From Armadillidium nasatum (lineage: Eukaryota > Arthropoda > Malacostraca > Isopoda > Armadillidiidae): a DNA stretch of 38,551 nt. The position numbers and the translations under genes are program-made. Below are positions 1 through 17,689 of this stretch, in pieces (the first letter of the stretch is position 1; the number at the start of each line of letters is the position of its first letter). The stretch spans positions 1 to 38,551 of the forward strand of contig SEYY01001075.1 of assembly GCA_009176605.1 (NCBI GenBank), written 5' to 3'. Under the pieces are notes generated by a model that saw nothing but the letters and a program-made list of their open reading frames with translations, was not told where the DNA came from and did not search any database.

Positions 1-258
1 TCATCTCATCTTTTCTCTAATTTTATTGCTATTTTTTCCACTCAATCATTGATAACTTTTACTTGCTAGCCCTAAAATTTCTGACCTTAACACTACTAAT
101 GAATATCTAAAACTGCCAAAAAAATTAAAATACAAACTTACATTCTCAGAATTTTTTTGAGGGGTTTATTCTCCAATAATAGGTATAGTAATAGGCAATT
201 CTTCCATGATAATAATGAAGGACAATGCTTCACTTTGCAGATCTAAATGGAAAATAAT

Positions 259-1527
<1,269 letters not shown>

Positions 1528-1960
1528 CAACAATTTTGTAGCTGAGCATGGGAATAATTTAAAAATTTTTGTTTTATCCCATGCACAGCAACAAAATGGT
1601 TAATGCAAAAAAATCTTTCTAAATCAAAACTATGAATCTCACCCAGCTCTGTAAAAAGTTTTTATACCCAATCATTTTAGTACCGTGCACAAGAAAATTT
1701 AAAAAAAATTGTAAAAATTTTCCCATGCGGTCAACAAAATAGTTGGATGTAAAAATTTTTTGGAGGTTGTACAGTTTGGCAAGATACATATATTTTATTT
1801 AGAAATTTTTTTTGTATTCCTAACTATTTTGCAGCTGTACATGGGAAAATTTTTACAATTTTTCCCATGCACAGCACCAATATGATAGGGTACACAAAAA
1901 ATTATACTAAGTAAAAAATGCATATTTCATCTAACTGTACAACCTCTAAAAATTATGTGC
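1528..1960. repeat. Array of three imperfect hairpins, about 145 bp period
   Basis: Three related imperfect palindromes begin near 1528, 1672 and 1818. Each pairs a half such as CAACAATTTTGTAGCTGAGCATGGGA with a half such as TCCCATGCACAGCAACAAAATGG around an A/T centre. The spacers between them are also related: the one after the middle hairpin is inverted relative to the others, giving GGAGGTTGTACAGTTTG at 1762-1778 and its near-complement at 1933-1948. The pattern suggests a palindromic MITE-like unit present in alternating orientation. No coding capacity is seen. Confidence 0.6.
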
Positions 1961-2252
1961 AGATTAGTTAAAGAATATAATAGGAATAGCAAATTTTTTC
2001 TGGTTTTATTCCGTGTGGTGGTTAGTTTTACAGCATCTTTGAACAAATATCCTTCAAATCCTCTAAGTTCATTTGTTATGTACAATATTTTTTGGGGGGG
2101 ACAGATCTTAGAAAATTTTTTAATTTTGTCAAAAAAATACCAAAAATTTTTTGTGTTGTCATTTATTAAACTACTTTTATAAAACATTGAAATATGAAGA
2201 CTATTCTAAAAAATAAATATATTTTTAACTTTTACCCTTTTTACATTTATAT
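1961..2252. other. AT-rich spacer, no gene
   Basis: Overlapping short open frames on both strands show no recognisable protein. The spacer ends in TATAT at 2248-2252, the left copy of the target duplication of the solo LTR. Confidence 0.4.
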
Positions 2253-4097
2253 TGTAAGGAATTTTCCTGTTACCCTGATCCCAAATTCATTTCCTCTAAT
2301 ATGTTTTAACCAACATATGTCATTAAGTATAAATTTTTTTGGTTTCAGATACTTTTCTAAAGTAATGCTTGATTTTGTTATCATTTTTTTTTGCCATTCA
2401 TAATCATATCTCTTACTCTATTTTTGTTCTCAATTGCTTAATTGCATGAGTTTGTATATATATATATATCAAGTGTATTCAAGGATAAATCAAGGTATGC
2501 TTTCTTTACTTTATTTGTTTTCAATGAGATTTTCTTGGTAGACTCAAGCAAATAGTTAATTGGTGTTTTTAATTATTTATAAGGAATTCCAACTTTCCAT
2601 AAATTGACGACTTGAATAAGATTCTTCAAAAAGTTAAAAGAAAAGACCTCAACTTTGTTGAGGTAAGTTAAACTAAGTTAGGTTTAGTTTCTATTATTAA
2701 AAGGTTTTATTATGTATATAATGTATAACACTGTTAATATGGATAGAAAGTAATCTTTTATATAGCTTAAAAAGAAATAAAATATGTTTATAGGTCCATG
2801 GTCAGGGAACCTTTGTTTCCCCATCTCATATATCCATGGTCAGGGAGCGTTTGTTTTTCCCAGATTTCCATGGTGAGGGACCTTCTCTGTGTAATAAACG
2901 TTCATGGTTTGGAGCCTTCACTGTCACATATCCTACATCCAGTTTGAGGAATTTTATTTGTGACATTTCCATGGTTTGGAACTTTACCTTACCATATATA
3001 TTCAGAATACTACGAAACTACAAGCATTTCCTTTGATTACATTTATTGTAATTAGCAACACTACACAGATTTTTAGTGTTACAAGATTTCCCCTATAGTG
3101 CATTGTTTATTCACATTTACTATTATATATAATTAAATTGTATTATAATAAAACAATTTAAGTGTGGTGAACTACAGTGTCATAATTATATCTCCTTTAA
3201 TATACAGAGGAGTTGGAAATTGAGTGTAAAAAGCCAATAAAGACTAATCTTCATACTATAAAAATTATGAAGGTAATAAAATTATTTTCATAAGATTGAT
3301 ACAACTTAGGATTAAGTGATAAAAAAATTTATAAATTTATTATTAACCTATATTTTGTTACATCATTCTCCATTGCATAAAAGAAAAACTATATTACGGT
3401 TCATATTATTATTTATTATTATTTTGTGTTATGTTGTGTGTAATGTTTTACAGTACTAGTGTGCCAGCGCAGTGTATCAGTGATTGAGTGATTGAATGTG
3501 TGTATTATATTCTTATTGCTGCAATTAGTTGCAATTAACCCAGGGATACTCTTAAGTTTCAACCTCATTATAAAACCTCACATATATATATATATATTAT
3601 TTTATTAAATCATTATTATTATTCGTTTATTATTTTTCCCACATGTGAGTGGAAGTCTATGAGAGGAGTACTTCCTGTACACTTGCTCAGGTAATTATTT
3701 TCACCCTAATTGTTCCTCTAATACTCTCGCTTGCATGTGTGGGCATCATTATTTGTTCTAATTCTATATTTTTTTATTTTTCTTGCTTGAGTGTTGTGTC
3801 GCATGTTTACCTAACTTTAAGAAGCTTATCTCCTCTTCTGCTTTGTGACTTGATTTCAAGAGCCTTCCTATTTATCATCTCATCAATCATTTTTTTTGGA
3901 GTTAGCACTGGTACGTAACACATAGTCTTATTTTTAAATTGGTATAAGTTCAGAGACAGTTGTAACTGTAGAAAGTTATTGAAACTTTCCTTTGGGGATA
4001 TCGTTGTTCCCAAATGGTGAGAGAGCTACATTTAGTCACTTGACTCTCGTATTCAATAATCACCATAACTTTACTTTAAACCCCCAGTTAAAATTAT

Positions 4098-4101
<4 letters not shown>
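2253..4101 (+). mobile_element. Solo LTR of the Ty3/Gypsy family at 27614-38551
   Basis: It starts TGTAAGGAATTTTCC and ends CCCAGTTAAAATTATAACA, matching the start and end of the LTRs at 27614-29483 and 37067 onward. Its 1849 bp compares with 1870 bp there. It is flanked by TATAT at 2248-2252 and 4102-4106, which fits a 5 bp target-site duplication. No internal element sequence remains, so it was probably left by LTR-LTR recombination. The last 205 bp or so are about 98% identical to the full element's 5' LTR, while the first few hundred bases are clearly more diverged. It carries a degenerate copy of the CATGGTCAGGGA repeat block (about 2797-2960). Confidence 0.9.
2797..2960 (+). repeat. CCATGGTCAGGGA repeat block inside solo LTR
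   Basis: Irregular copies of a roughly 40 bp unit beginning CCATGGTCAGGGA and containing GTTTGTTTCCCCATC. The order of variant units (AACCTTTG, then AGCGTTTG with TTTTTCCCAG, then the GGTGAGGGACC variant) matches the 3' LTR at 37603-37695 better than the regular array in the 5' LTR. Confidence 0.75.

Positions 4102-4163
<62 letters not shown>
4102..4163. repeat. (TA)n microsatellite at solo LTR right flank
   Basis: A pure TA run starting immediately after the terminal CA of the solo LTR. Its first five bases form the right target duplication. Confidence 0.95.
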
Positions 4164-6106
<1,943 letters not shown>

Positions 6107-6668
6107 ATGGCACACAAAAAAAAAAAACATTTTACCATTTTTCATATATAATTTCTGATCAAAATAATATTTTCAATTTTTGAACTATGGGTTAAATGTG
6201 TGTAGGTCTAAGGTATATAACCTAGAAAGGAAATTTGAATTGAGCGAATAGTTTAAGAAATATAGGATAAAAATTAAAATATTTAAAAAAACCCACTGTA
6301 ACAAAAAAAACCCACCCTTAAAAAAGGTCCTTAACACCTATTATATCATTTATTAATGTATGTAAGTAATATATTTGGGTATATTGTGATGGTTTTGAAT
6401 GGAAAAAATTAAAAATTAAAAATTTTTATAATTAAAAAAAAAAAAAAAAATTTAAAAATTTAAAAAAATTAAAAATTAAAAAAAAAAAAAATTTAAAACA
6501 TTAAAAAGAAGAAAAAAAATAAAAGTTAAAAACTTCACTAACCTTTACAAATTCTAATATCCTTCTTCCTTAAAATAAAATGCCCAACCCACACCCTCCA
6601 CCCACCCTTCACCCCCACCCTATTTTTTTTTTTTTTTAGTGCTTCCTGAACACACTGGTAAACTGGTT

Positions 6669-7915
6669 CTAGAGTGTTCTTATTCTTCCCTGCACATCAT
6701 TTTCTAATTTAATAGCATTTCCAACAGCTAGAGAGTGGGGGATTGGGCCGTAGAAAATACTTGTTGCAGGCACAGTTTCAAGGTCAGCTGATGGTTTTGC
6801 CACCCAACGACCTGCTCCTCTAAAATCAAGGAATTTGAAGACAACTTTGTCTATATTAGAGTCTTCATCTTCAGAGAAGACATTCTTAAGCCTGCCTATG
6901 TAATACTTAAAGGGATCATCAAAGTGGACGGCAAACAACTTCTCCGCAATTATCTCTCTCCAATTTTCACTGTTTAAGGCAATTTTTATTTTTGAAATAT
7001 GTTCTTGAATTTCTATATTGTCATCTTCATCTGTAACTTCATCTTCATCATCATCATCATAGCTGCTACTTGTGTATATTAATTTTCTTTTTGAACCCCT
7101 CTGGGGACACAAGTATGTTGGGATGTCTCTGCTGATGTTGATGCTTCTTCGTATTCTACTGGGATGCTGGACTGGCACGTCACATGGGTTGCTGTCATTG
7201 GTACCCTTTTTCCTCGTTGTGATAGTCTTGATGTTCTTGTCTGACTAAACCTACCAGCAACGACGTCCAAGAAGCTTGATGGTGATTATGTTTCTGATGC
7301 TATAGGTGTTGATGAAGTTGGCTTTGGCTGGCCTTTTGGAATCCAAACCCAACTTCCTTCACATGAGTTTCCCTCTCTATTTTTAGGCTTAGGGAATTGA
7401 GCAGTATGCGGATACTCTACTGGCTCATTATCAACCTCAAGAGTTGGTGTTACAGGTTCTTCTGACTCAATGTGCATCCCTTTTGTTCTCTTCCGAGACA
7501 AGTTGTTTCTTTTCAAAAACCTTCTCAACCATGATCTGCTAGGAAACCAAACTTTTTGTTTTGATCTACGTTTCGATGGTGTTGCTGTAGGTTTATAGTT
7601 TGGGTTTTTTATGTCATGAATGACAGCATATTCAGAAACAAAACTTTTAACCTGCTGGGCCGTTGGGGCAAACCCAGAATCTGCCATTTCCTTGATCACT
7701 TTCACAAGACTGTTCTCCTCCTCATCTTTCAAAATCAATTTGCGGCCTCTTTCTTTCTTTTTATACACTCCCATAAGCTCCTTCACTTTCCTTCGAAGTA
7801 GTTGCCGTCCAATTCCTGTCTTCTGTGCCACCTTCCTATCTGAAATCTTGCCCTGCAAGATGTCTAGTGCAGCAGTTGTCAGTTGATCTTCAGTGAAGAT
7901 CTTCTTTGCAGGCAT
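6669..7915 (-). pseudogene. pogo-type transposase lacking its catalytic core
   Basis: The first frame starts at a true ATG (7913-7915) and runs 209 codons to TAA at 7286-7288. Residues about 8-50 look like a psq helix-turn-helix (QLTTAALDILQGKISDRKVA), and residues about 62-150 like a CENP-B/Tc5-type DNA-binding domain ending in WFPSRSWLRRFLKRNNLSRK. After the stop the same frame continues to about 7079, and an overlapping frame (open from 7244) runs to 6669. It holds an acidic stretch, then a C-terminal module of unknown family around YYIGRLKNVF and KFLDFRGAGRWV. The DDE domain of some 200 residues expected between DNA-binding and C-terminal parts is absent: only about 40-60 codons separate them. 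I infer an internal deletion plus a stop and a frameshift. A domesticated DNA-binding protein is a less likely alternative. Confidence 0.7.
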
Positions 7916-7986
7916 TTTTTTTTTTTAATTTATGATATTTATTAATTTGTACTATATAATTTTTTTTTAACTATTTCATGAGCTGA

Positions 7987-7994
<8 letters not shown>

Positions 7995-8084
<90 letters not shown>

Positions 8085-8105
8085 TATATATATATATATA
8101 TATAT
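7995..8105. repeat. (TA)n microsatellite inside pogo element
   Basis: A TA run broken by one ACAG near 8081-8085. It lies upstream of the transposase ATG on the minus strand, within the transposon. Confidence 0.93.
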
Positions 8106-8700
8106 ACACAGTATAAGGTGAAAAGAGCATGGTTTTTTTTTGTGTTCATATGGGTTTTTTTTGTGTTCAATTTTTTTTTTTTTTTTTTGCTCATACAGTT
8201 ATTAAACCTATAAAACAACCCTAAAACATGTTAATAATCATTATTATGAACATACATGCTTATTTTGAGAGTATTTGTAGGTGGGTTTTTTTTGTGTTCC
8301 ATGTGGGTTTTTATTTTGATTCACTTTGCAAGGTAGCTGTGTGTCTTTGGGTTGGATAAAACTTCACCAAACTTGGTATTTACACCTCTGAAGGATGGTT
8401 TTAACATAATTTAATTCAATATTTGCATATATTGCAATACTTTTCATGTGATTTAAGCTCAAAACAAGCCAAAATTTGGCAAAAAACTGCTTAAAAAATT
8501 TCATTTTTTCAAAAAAATTTAAAAAATTCCTAAAAATCACCAAATCTGAATTTAATGATTATAATGCAAATTTGCACATATATTTCTTGTATATACATGG
8601 TCAAATACTTATTTTGCTTCAGTACATCACATGCAGTGAAATACAGGATGGGTTTTTTTTGTGTTTCATTTTGGGGTGGGTTTTTTTTGTGTGCCATGAC

Positions 8701-8915
8701 TAGGGATGGAGCGATACCAAAATTTTTACTGATACCGATACCTAAAAATTACCCGATACCTAAAATATGCCGATACTTGCCGATACTACTACCGATACCG
8801 ATACTTTACTCTTATCCAAAAATTTTGCCGATTCCGATACTGAAAAGGTCGATACCGATACAGTATCGGAATATATGACGATACTTGCCGATACCGATAC
8901 TTCACTCCATCCCTA
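8701..8915. mobile_element. hAT-type MITE, 215 bp
   Basis: It begins TAGGGATGGAG and ends CTCCATCCCTA, an 11 bp perfect terminal inverted repeat of hAT type. Both sides carry the 8 bp duplication GCCATGAC (8693-8700 and 8916-8923), the length expected for hAT. The interior is built from about 13 copies of CGATAC/CGATACC in one orientation. There is no coding capacity. The insertion split the last 8 bases of the pogo element. Confidence 0.9.
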
Positions 8916-8939
8916 GCCATGACTATATATATATTTTTT

Positions 8940-9060
<121 letters not shown>

Positions 9061-9345
9061 GAAGTAAATAACCCTGATTTAGACACGAATCTTTTTTTCA
9101 AAATTTAGATCATAAAGTGATTATGAATAAAATACTAAAAAGTAAAAGAATTAAAACGAGAGTAACAAGAACTAAAAACCGAAGGAAAACATTATTAGCA
9201 TTAAAAAACCCGAGCTTTCGACTCCATCATCCGGGAGTCCTTATTCAAGGGAATCGAAAGAAAACTGTAGAAAAACGAATGTTTTAAAATAAAGGTCTAT
9301 TTAGTTGGTTTATCAAATATGTGAAAAAGATACCTACTAATAATT

Positions 9346-9483
9346 TTATGTGTTCTTAAGTATATTTTTATAATATGTATTGTTTTTTAAAATGCTATTT
9401 AATAAATTGTCAATTGGAAAATCTCCCTTATCCCTGTTAATATTAGGTATATTTTTAATTAAAAATGATTCCAAAAACTTTCT
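9346..9483 (-). pseudogene. C-terminal end of Penelope-like endonuclease (left arm)
   Basis: The mirror copy of the right-arm remnant on the opposite strand. Its stop codon lies at 9346-9348, exactly where the symmetry of the palindrome predicts. Confidence 0.55.
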
Positions 9484-9525
9484 ATTATTTGTAGTAGAGC
9501 AAGGAATACACATATTTATGGTAAT

Positions 9526-9663
9526 AGAAAGTTTTTGGAATCATTTTTAATTAAAAATATACCTAATATTAACAGGGATAAGGGAGATTTTCCAATTGAC
9601 AATTTATTAAATAGCATTTTAAAAAACAATACATATTATAAAAATATACTTAAGAACACATAA
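9526..9663 (+). pseudogene. C-terminal end of Penelope-like endonuclease (right arm)
   Basis: A 45-codon remnant ending at TAA. The pattern R-K/R-F-L-E-S-x-x-I-K followed by N-I-N is typical of the region just after the GIY-YIG nuclease core in Penelope-like retroelements. The nuclease core and reverse transcriptase are missing because the copy is 5'-truncated near the palindrome centre. Recognition is from the motif alone. Confidence 0.55.
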
Positions 9664-9991
9664 AATTATTAGTAGGTATCTTTTTCACATAATTGATAAA
9701 CCAACTAAATAGGCCTTTATTTTAAAACATTCGTTTTTCTACAGTTTTCTTTTGATTCCCTTGAATAAGGACTCCCGGATGATGGAGTCGAAAGCTCGGG
9801 TTTTTTAATAGTAATAATGTTTTCCTTCGGTTTTTAGTTCTTGTTACTCTCGTTTTAATTCTTTTACTTTTTAGTATTTTATTCATAATCACTTTATGAT
9901 CTAAATTTTGAAAAAAAGATTTGTGTCTAAATCAGGGTTATTTACTTCGTAAATATTTATATAGTGGTGTGTATTAATAACTTTATATCTA

Positions 9992-14240
<4,249 letters not shown>

Positions 14241-14274
14241 TACACTCTTTACTTTTTTCACCCCTTGACCGCCT

Positions 14275-15075
14275 CTATTGAGGCAGCCACACTTTGCTCA
14301 GAAAGCTAGCCACCACTTCTGTCCTCCTCCGTAGGTCTTCAAGGTCAAATATAGCAAATATATTCCAGGCTACCCTGAAATGTTGAGTTGAAGGGCAGGT
14401 CAATAGAAAATGAGATACAGTCTCTGGTGCTGTCCCGCACCTGGCACAGACTGGGGTGGAGATTTGGATGATGGCCACTTCTCAGCTTGGCTAATGTTTG
14501 TTCTAGGATGGGGAGAGTGTTGGTTATTTTTGCAATGTTTGTGTTGTGTGTGTTAAGAATGTTGTTGGGTTTGCGCTAAGATAGGTGTCTGTAAGGATGG
14601 TGTGGATATGTTTGCTGTAAGAGACATTGTTAGGGGAAGGAGGGATGTTGTGTAGGATAGGTTTGTAGAAAAGTGCAGGAGGTGATGAAGGTTGTTTCAG
14701 TCTGCGTCTATTTGGTTTGAGTGGGAGGGATGGCAAGGGTGATGGAGCAGGTAATGTTATTGAGTAGAACTGTATACCTATCATTTCTAAATGAAATATT
14801 ATTGGAAGTATTTTGGTTTCATCATTGAGATGCATCCAGTTATTATTCTGAGGGCTTTGTTCTGTGTCATTTGTACTTTGTTTTGTTTGGGAAGTAATGG
14901 GTGCCATAAAGGGGCTGAATAGTTAAGAATGGTGCATATGAATTGTTTATATGTTGTGATAGCTGTGTGTTGACAATTGTGTATGTTAGCATTAGCTATG
15001 ATTATTGAAGACTCGAGGGGATAAAATAAGTGTATATGTGTTGCTGCCACAGTGTTTTCAATGATGCCTTTTGGG
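14275..15075 (-). pseudogene. LINE ORF2 C-terminal region
   Basis: Three overlapping minus-strand frames. 15050-14799 has YKQFICTILNYSAPLWHPLL and ALRIITGC, typical of the region after the reverse transcriptase in Jockey-like LINEs. 14907-14524 continues with HLNDETKILP and a Pro/Ser-rich stretch. 14478-14275 ends with CARCGTAPETVSHFLLTCP, the Cys/His motif found at the C-terminus of this LINE group. Frameshifts separate all three. Confidence 0.8.
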
Positions 15076-16564
15076 AGTATTGCTAACTACTTTTTCTCAC
15101 CACCACATACGAGTGATAAGATATTGGATACTCACGTTTTGATAGAAGGGGTGATGACAATCTTTTCTCTATTCAAAACAAATTGAGCACCAATCCAAGA
15201 ATAATGTCTTTATCACTATGGGGCCAGCAGAAGTTCCCACGGTTCATTCATTCACCGGGAGACATCTCAAGGGAAACAATCTGAGAAAAAAAACTACCAA
15301 AGTCCTACAACATAAAGTAAATAGTCAAAGTAAGGTAAGTCAAATGTCTTTACGTTTTCATTGATTTTATTATCTAAATGATATAGAAGTGGAAAAAATA
15401 ATATTCTTTTTAGGTCTTGTCGACTGTAATTAAACTACCTGCCGAGCAGGTACATGAAAAATCTTTCCAGACATCTTCTAAAGTTATCGAAAAAAAACAA
15501 TGCTTGTGACAGAACCCAAGAATTGTGAATGAGAAGTGATTAGTAAAAAGGGAAAGTAAACTATGAAGAAACCTACAAGAAAAAAAAATATCTTTGCTGA
15601 TACTGTTCTTGTTCATGATTCTTGCCGAGCTATCAGTCTATACCTAATTCAAGCACGCAAATTTCCCAAACAACTTCTAGGACCAAAACGGGAAACAAAA
15701 AAAATCTTCTATGGTACCAAAATGGAAAAAAATCTCCAGGGATCAAAACAAAAAACCCAAAAACAAATAAAATTTTATCAAAATTATTACATTGCACATA
15801 TTTCATTAATTAAAATGAATTATTTCCAAGATTTATTTTTAATTATTAATTTATTAATCACCTTGAGAAAACAATAATAATTAATTATTATTATGAAGGG
15901 TTTATAAAGGTTTGGTAACTCGCTTCCTTCTTTTTCTCCACACTTCTTCATTGGAATTGTTAACAATAATTTTAGTTAATACATGCACTAATGTTCATTT
16001 ATTTAATTATATTATTTCCATTAAATTTTTATCTTATAATCATTATTTATAAAGAAATATTACTAAATGTTTTCACTGTTTTTTCTTTATTTTCTTTCTT
16101 CCACCTCCTCTCCATCACTGTTAATGATATATTTGTCCTAAAAAAACAAACTTAATTTTAATATATTATTCATATGTTATGTTTAAATATAAATTTTTTA
16201 TTTATCACTTATTCATTACACAATAGTACATGGTCAATATATTTATACTATTTATTACCTTTTTGGTGCTTCACAATTTCTTTGTTTTTGTTATTCTTTT
16301 CCATGATCAATATTGTCAAGTTCAGATGTGTCATATTTATGATAATTATATAATTAAATTTCTAAATCAAAATTCAATATTTGAGAACCATAAGAATTCT
16401 AAATACGATGGTTAGTTTATAAATTTGGAAATACAAAATATTATTTTTCAATATTTTGCTGCTAAAAAAGAAAAAAAACATTATATCTAATCATTACTTT
16501 AATATATTTTAGAATGAACAAAAAAAAAAAAAAATAGTTTTAACTATTTCTCCAACTATACAAA
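15076..16564. other. Unrecognised DNA interrupting the minus-strand LINE
   Basis: About 1.5 kb with no recognised protein. A 104-codon open frame at 15563-15877 (+) begins with ATG but is Lys/Gln-rich and resembles no family I know. The rest is AT-rich. No terminal repeats or target duplications were found at the two borders, so it may be an eroded insertion. Confidence 0.35.
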
Positions 16565-17541
16565 CAAAGGGGGTGTTGCTCTTACGAGCTCTCCAGCCCT
16601 CTTGTCCTTTTCAGCCCTGCTCTTTTCAACAATTTTTAGTGAGTTTAATTTTCGGTTTGCAGATGAAGTGATGTTTTGTATGTTTTTAGAAGGTAAGGTG
16701 AGGATCTAAAGTTATTCCTAGTATTTTTGGATGTTTGTTTTGGGGGATGGGTGTGTTGTTTAGTAGGACTTGGGTGTGTGAGGATGATAGTTGATGGTCA
16801 GTTGTAATGAGTGTTATTGAGGATTTTCTGGGGGATGCTGTCATTGTTTGTTGTTAGCTACTTCTGTATTTGGTTAATGTATTCTTATGTTATGTAGGTG
16901 GCAATAGCAAGATTTTTGGGAGTTGTTGCAATGGTGATGTCATCTGCATATGTTGTGATGTTAGTATTGTGCGGGATTTTTGGTTTCTGTATTGGACATG
17001 TGCAGTTCTGCCAGGTAAGAAGTTAGACATTCATTATTTGGTGTTAGTGAGGAAATTTGATTGTATACTTTTGTTTGAGAGTGTTTTTTGGTATGGTGTC
17101 AATGGCTTTGTTTATGTCAATGGCTATGAATATGGTTTTGTGTGTGGGTTGTTGATTTAGGTCATTGATTATTGGTTGTATTGTGTTTATAAGTGCTGTG
17201 GTTGTTAAATGGTTCTTTTTGTATTTGTGTTGGAAACTTGGTCTGGGAAGATATGGTTGGATGATGATTAAAATTAGTTTTTCCATTAATTTGCAAAGCA
17301 TGGAAAGAAGGGAATAGGGATGGTAAGAAGAAGGGTTTGTTGGGTCTTTTCCTGGTTTTAGTTTGGGTATAATTGTTGCTTTTTTCCAAAGGGGAGGGAT
17401 GTAGTTGAATTGTATGTATTTATTGAAGATGTGTGTTAAATATGTGATTAAGGAGTGTGATGAGTGTTTTAAGTGAAAATTGAATTGTCCTTTGAGCCCA
17501 TTAAATTTATACATAATTCCATACATTATATAATATTCCAA
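16565..17541 (-). pseudogene. LINE reverse transcriptase fragment
   Basis: The frame 17541-17044 contains IPPLWKKATIIPKLKPGKDP and FIAIDINKAIDTI, the fingers and motif A of a Jockey-like reverse transcriptase. The expected AFD is AID here. Downstream, in another frame, ITTYADDITIAT places the catalytic YADD at 16939-16950, and KTSKILGITLD near 16700 matches the segment after the palm. At least two frameshifts separate these blocks. It is non-functional. Confidence 0.8.
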
Positions 17542-17599
17542 GTTTTGAATATTGTAAATTTTTTAACAATTAATTTTATCATAATTTTATAATTAACCA

Positions 17600-17601
<2 letters not shown>

Positions 17602-17638
<37 letters not shown>
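17602..17638. repeat. Poly(A) run
   Basis: An uninterrupted run of 37 A between the minus-strand LINE and the BEL/Pao fragment. It may be the tail of an unidentified plus-strand retroposon. Confidence 0.9.
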
Positions 17639-17640
<2 letters not shown>

Positions 17641-17689
17641 CTTAAATTCTTATAATTATTACAATAAATAAATAATAATAATAATAATA

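Larger units (their letters stand above)
14243..17541 (-). mobile_element. Decayed minus-strand LINE, split by about 1.5 kb
   Basis: Two blocks on the minus strand read as parts of one LINE. 17541-16565 holds the reverse transcriptase, and 15075-14275 holds the region after it through the C-terminal zinc-knuckle-like motif. The interval 15076-16564 has no LINE signal. The 3' end meets the tail of the plus-strand LINE at 14224-14242, so the two LINEs lie tail to tail. Numerous frameshifts and substitutions show it is much older than its neighbour. Confidence 0.75.

Noticed and set aside
9770..9800. Hammerhead ribozyme in the Penelope-like arm (CGGATGA then GAAA)
   Set aside because: Some Penelope-like elements carry such ribozymes, but the core reads CGGATGA instead of CTGANGA and the required helix between core parts is not formed; the GACTCC/GGAGTC hairpin pairs differently.
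15563..15877. 104-codon Lys-rich open frame as a small host gene
   Set aside because: Low-complexity Lys/Gln/Asn composition in AT-rich DNA, with no recognisable domain.
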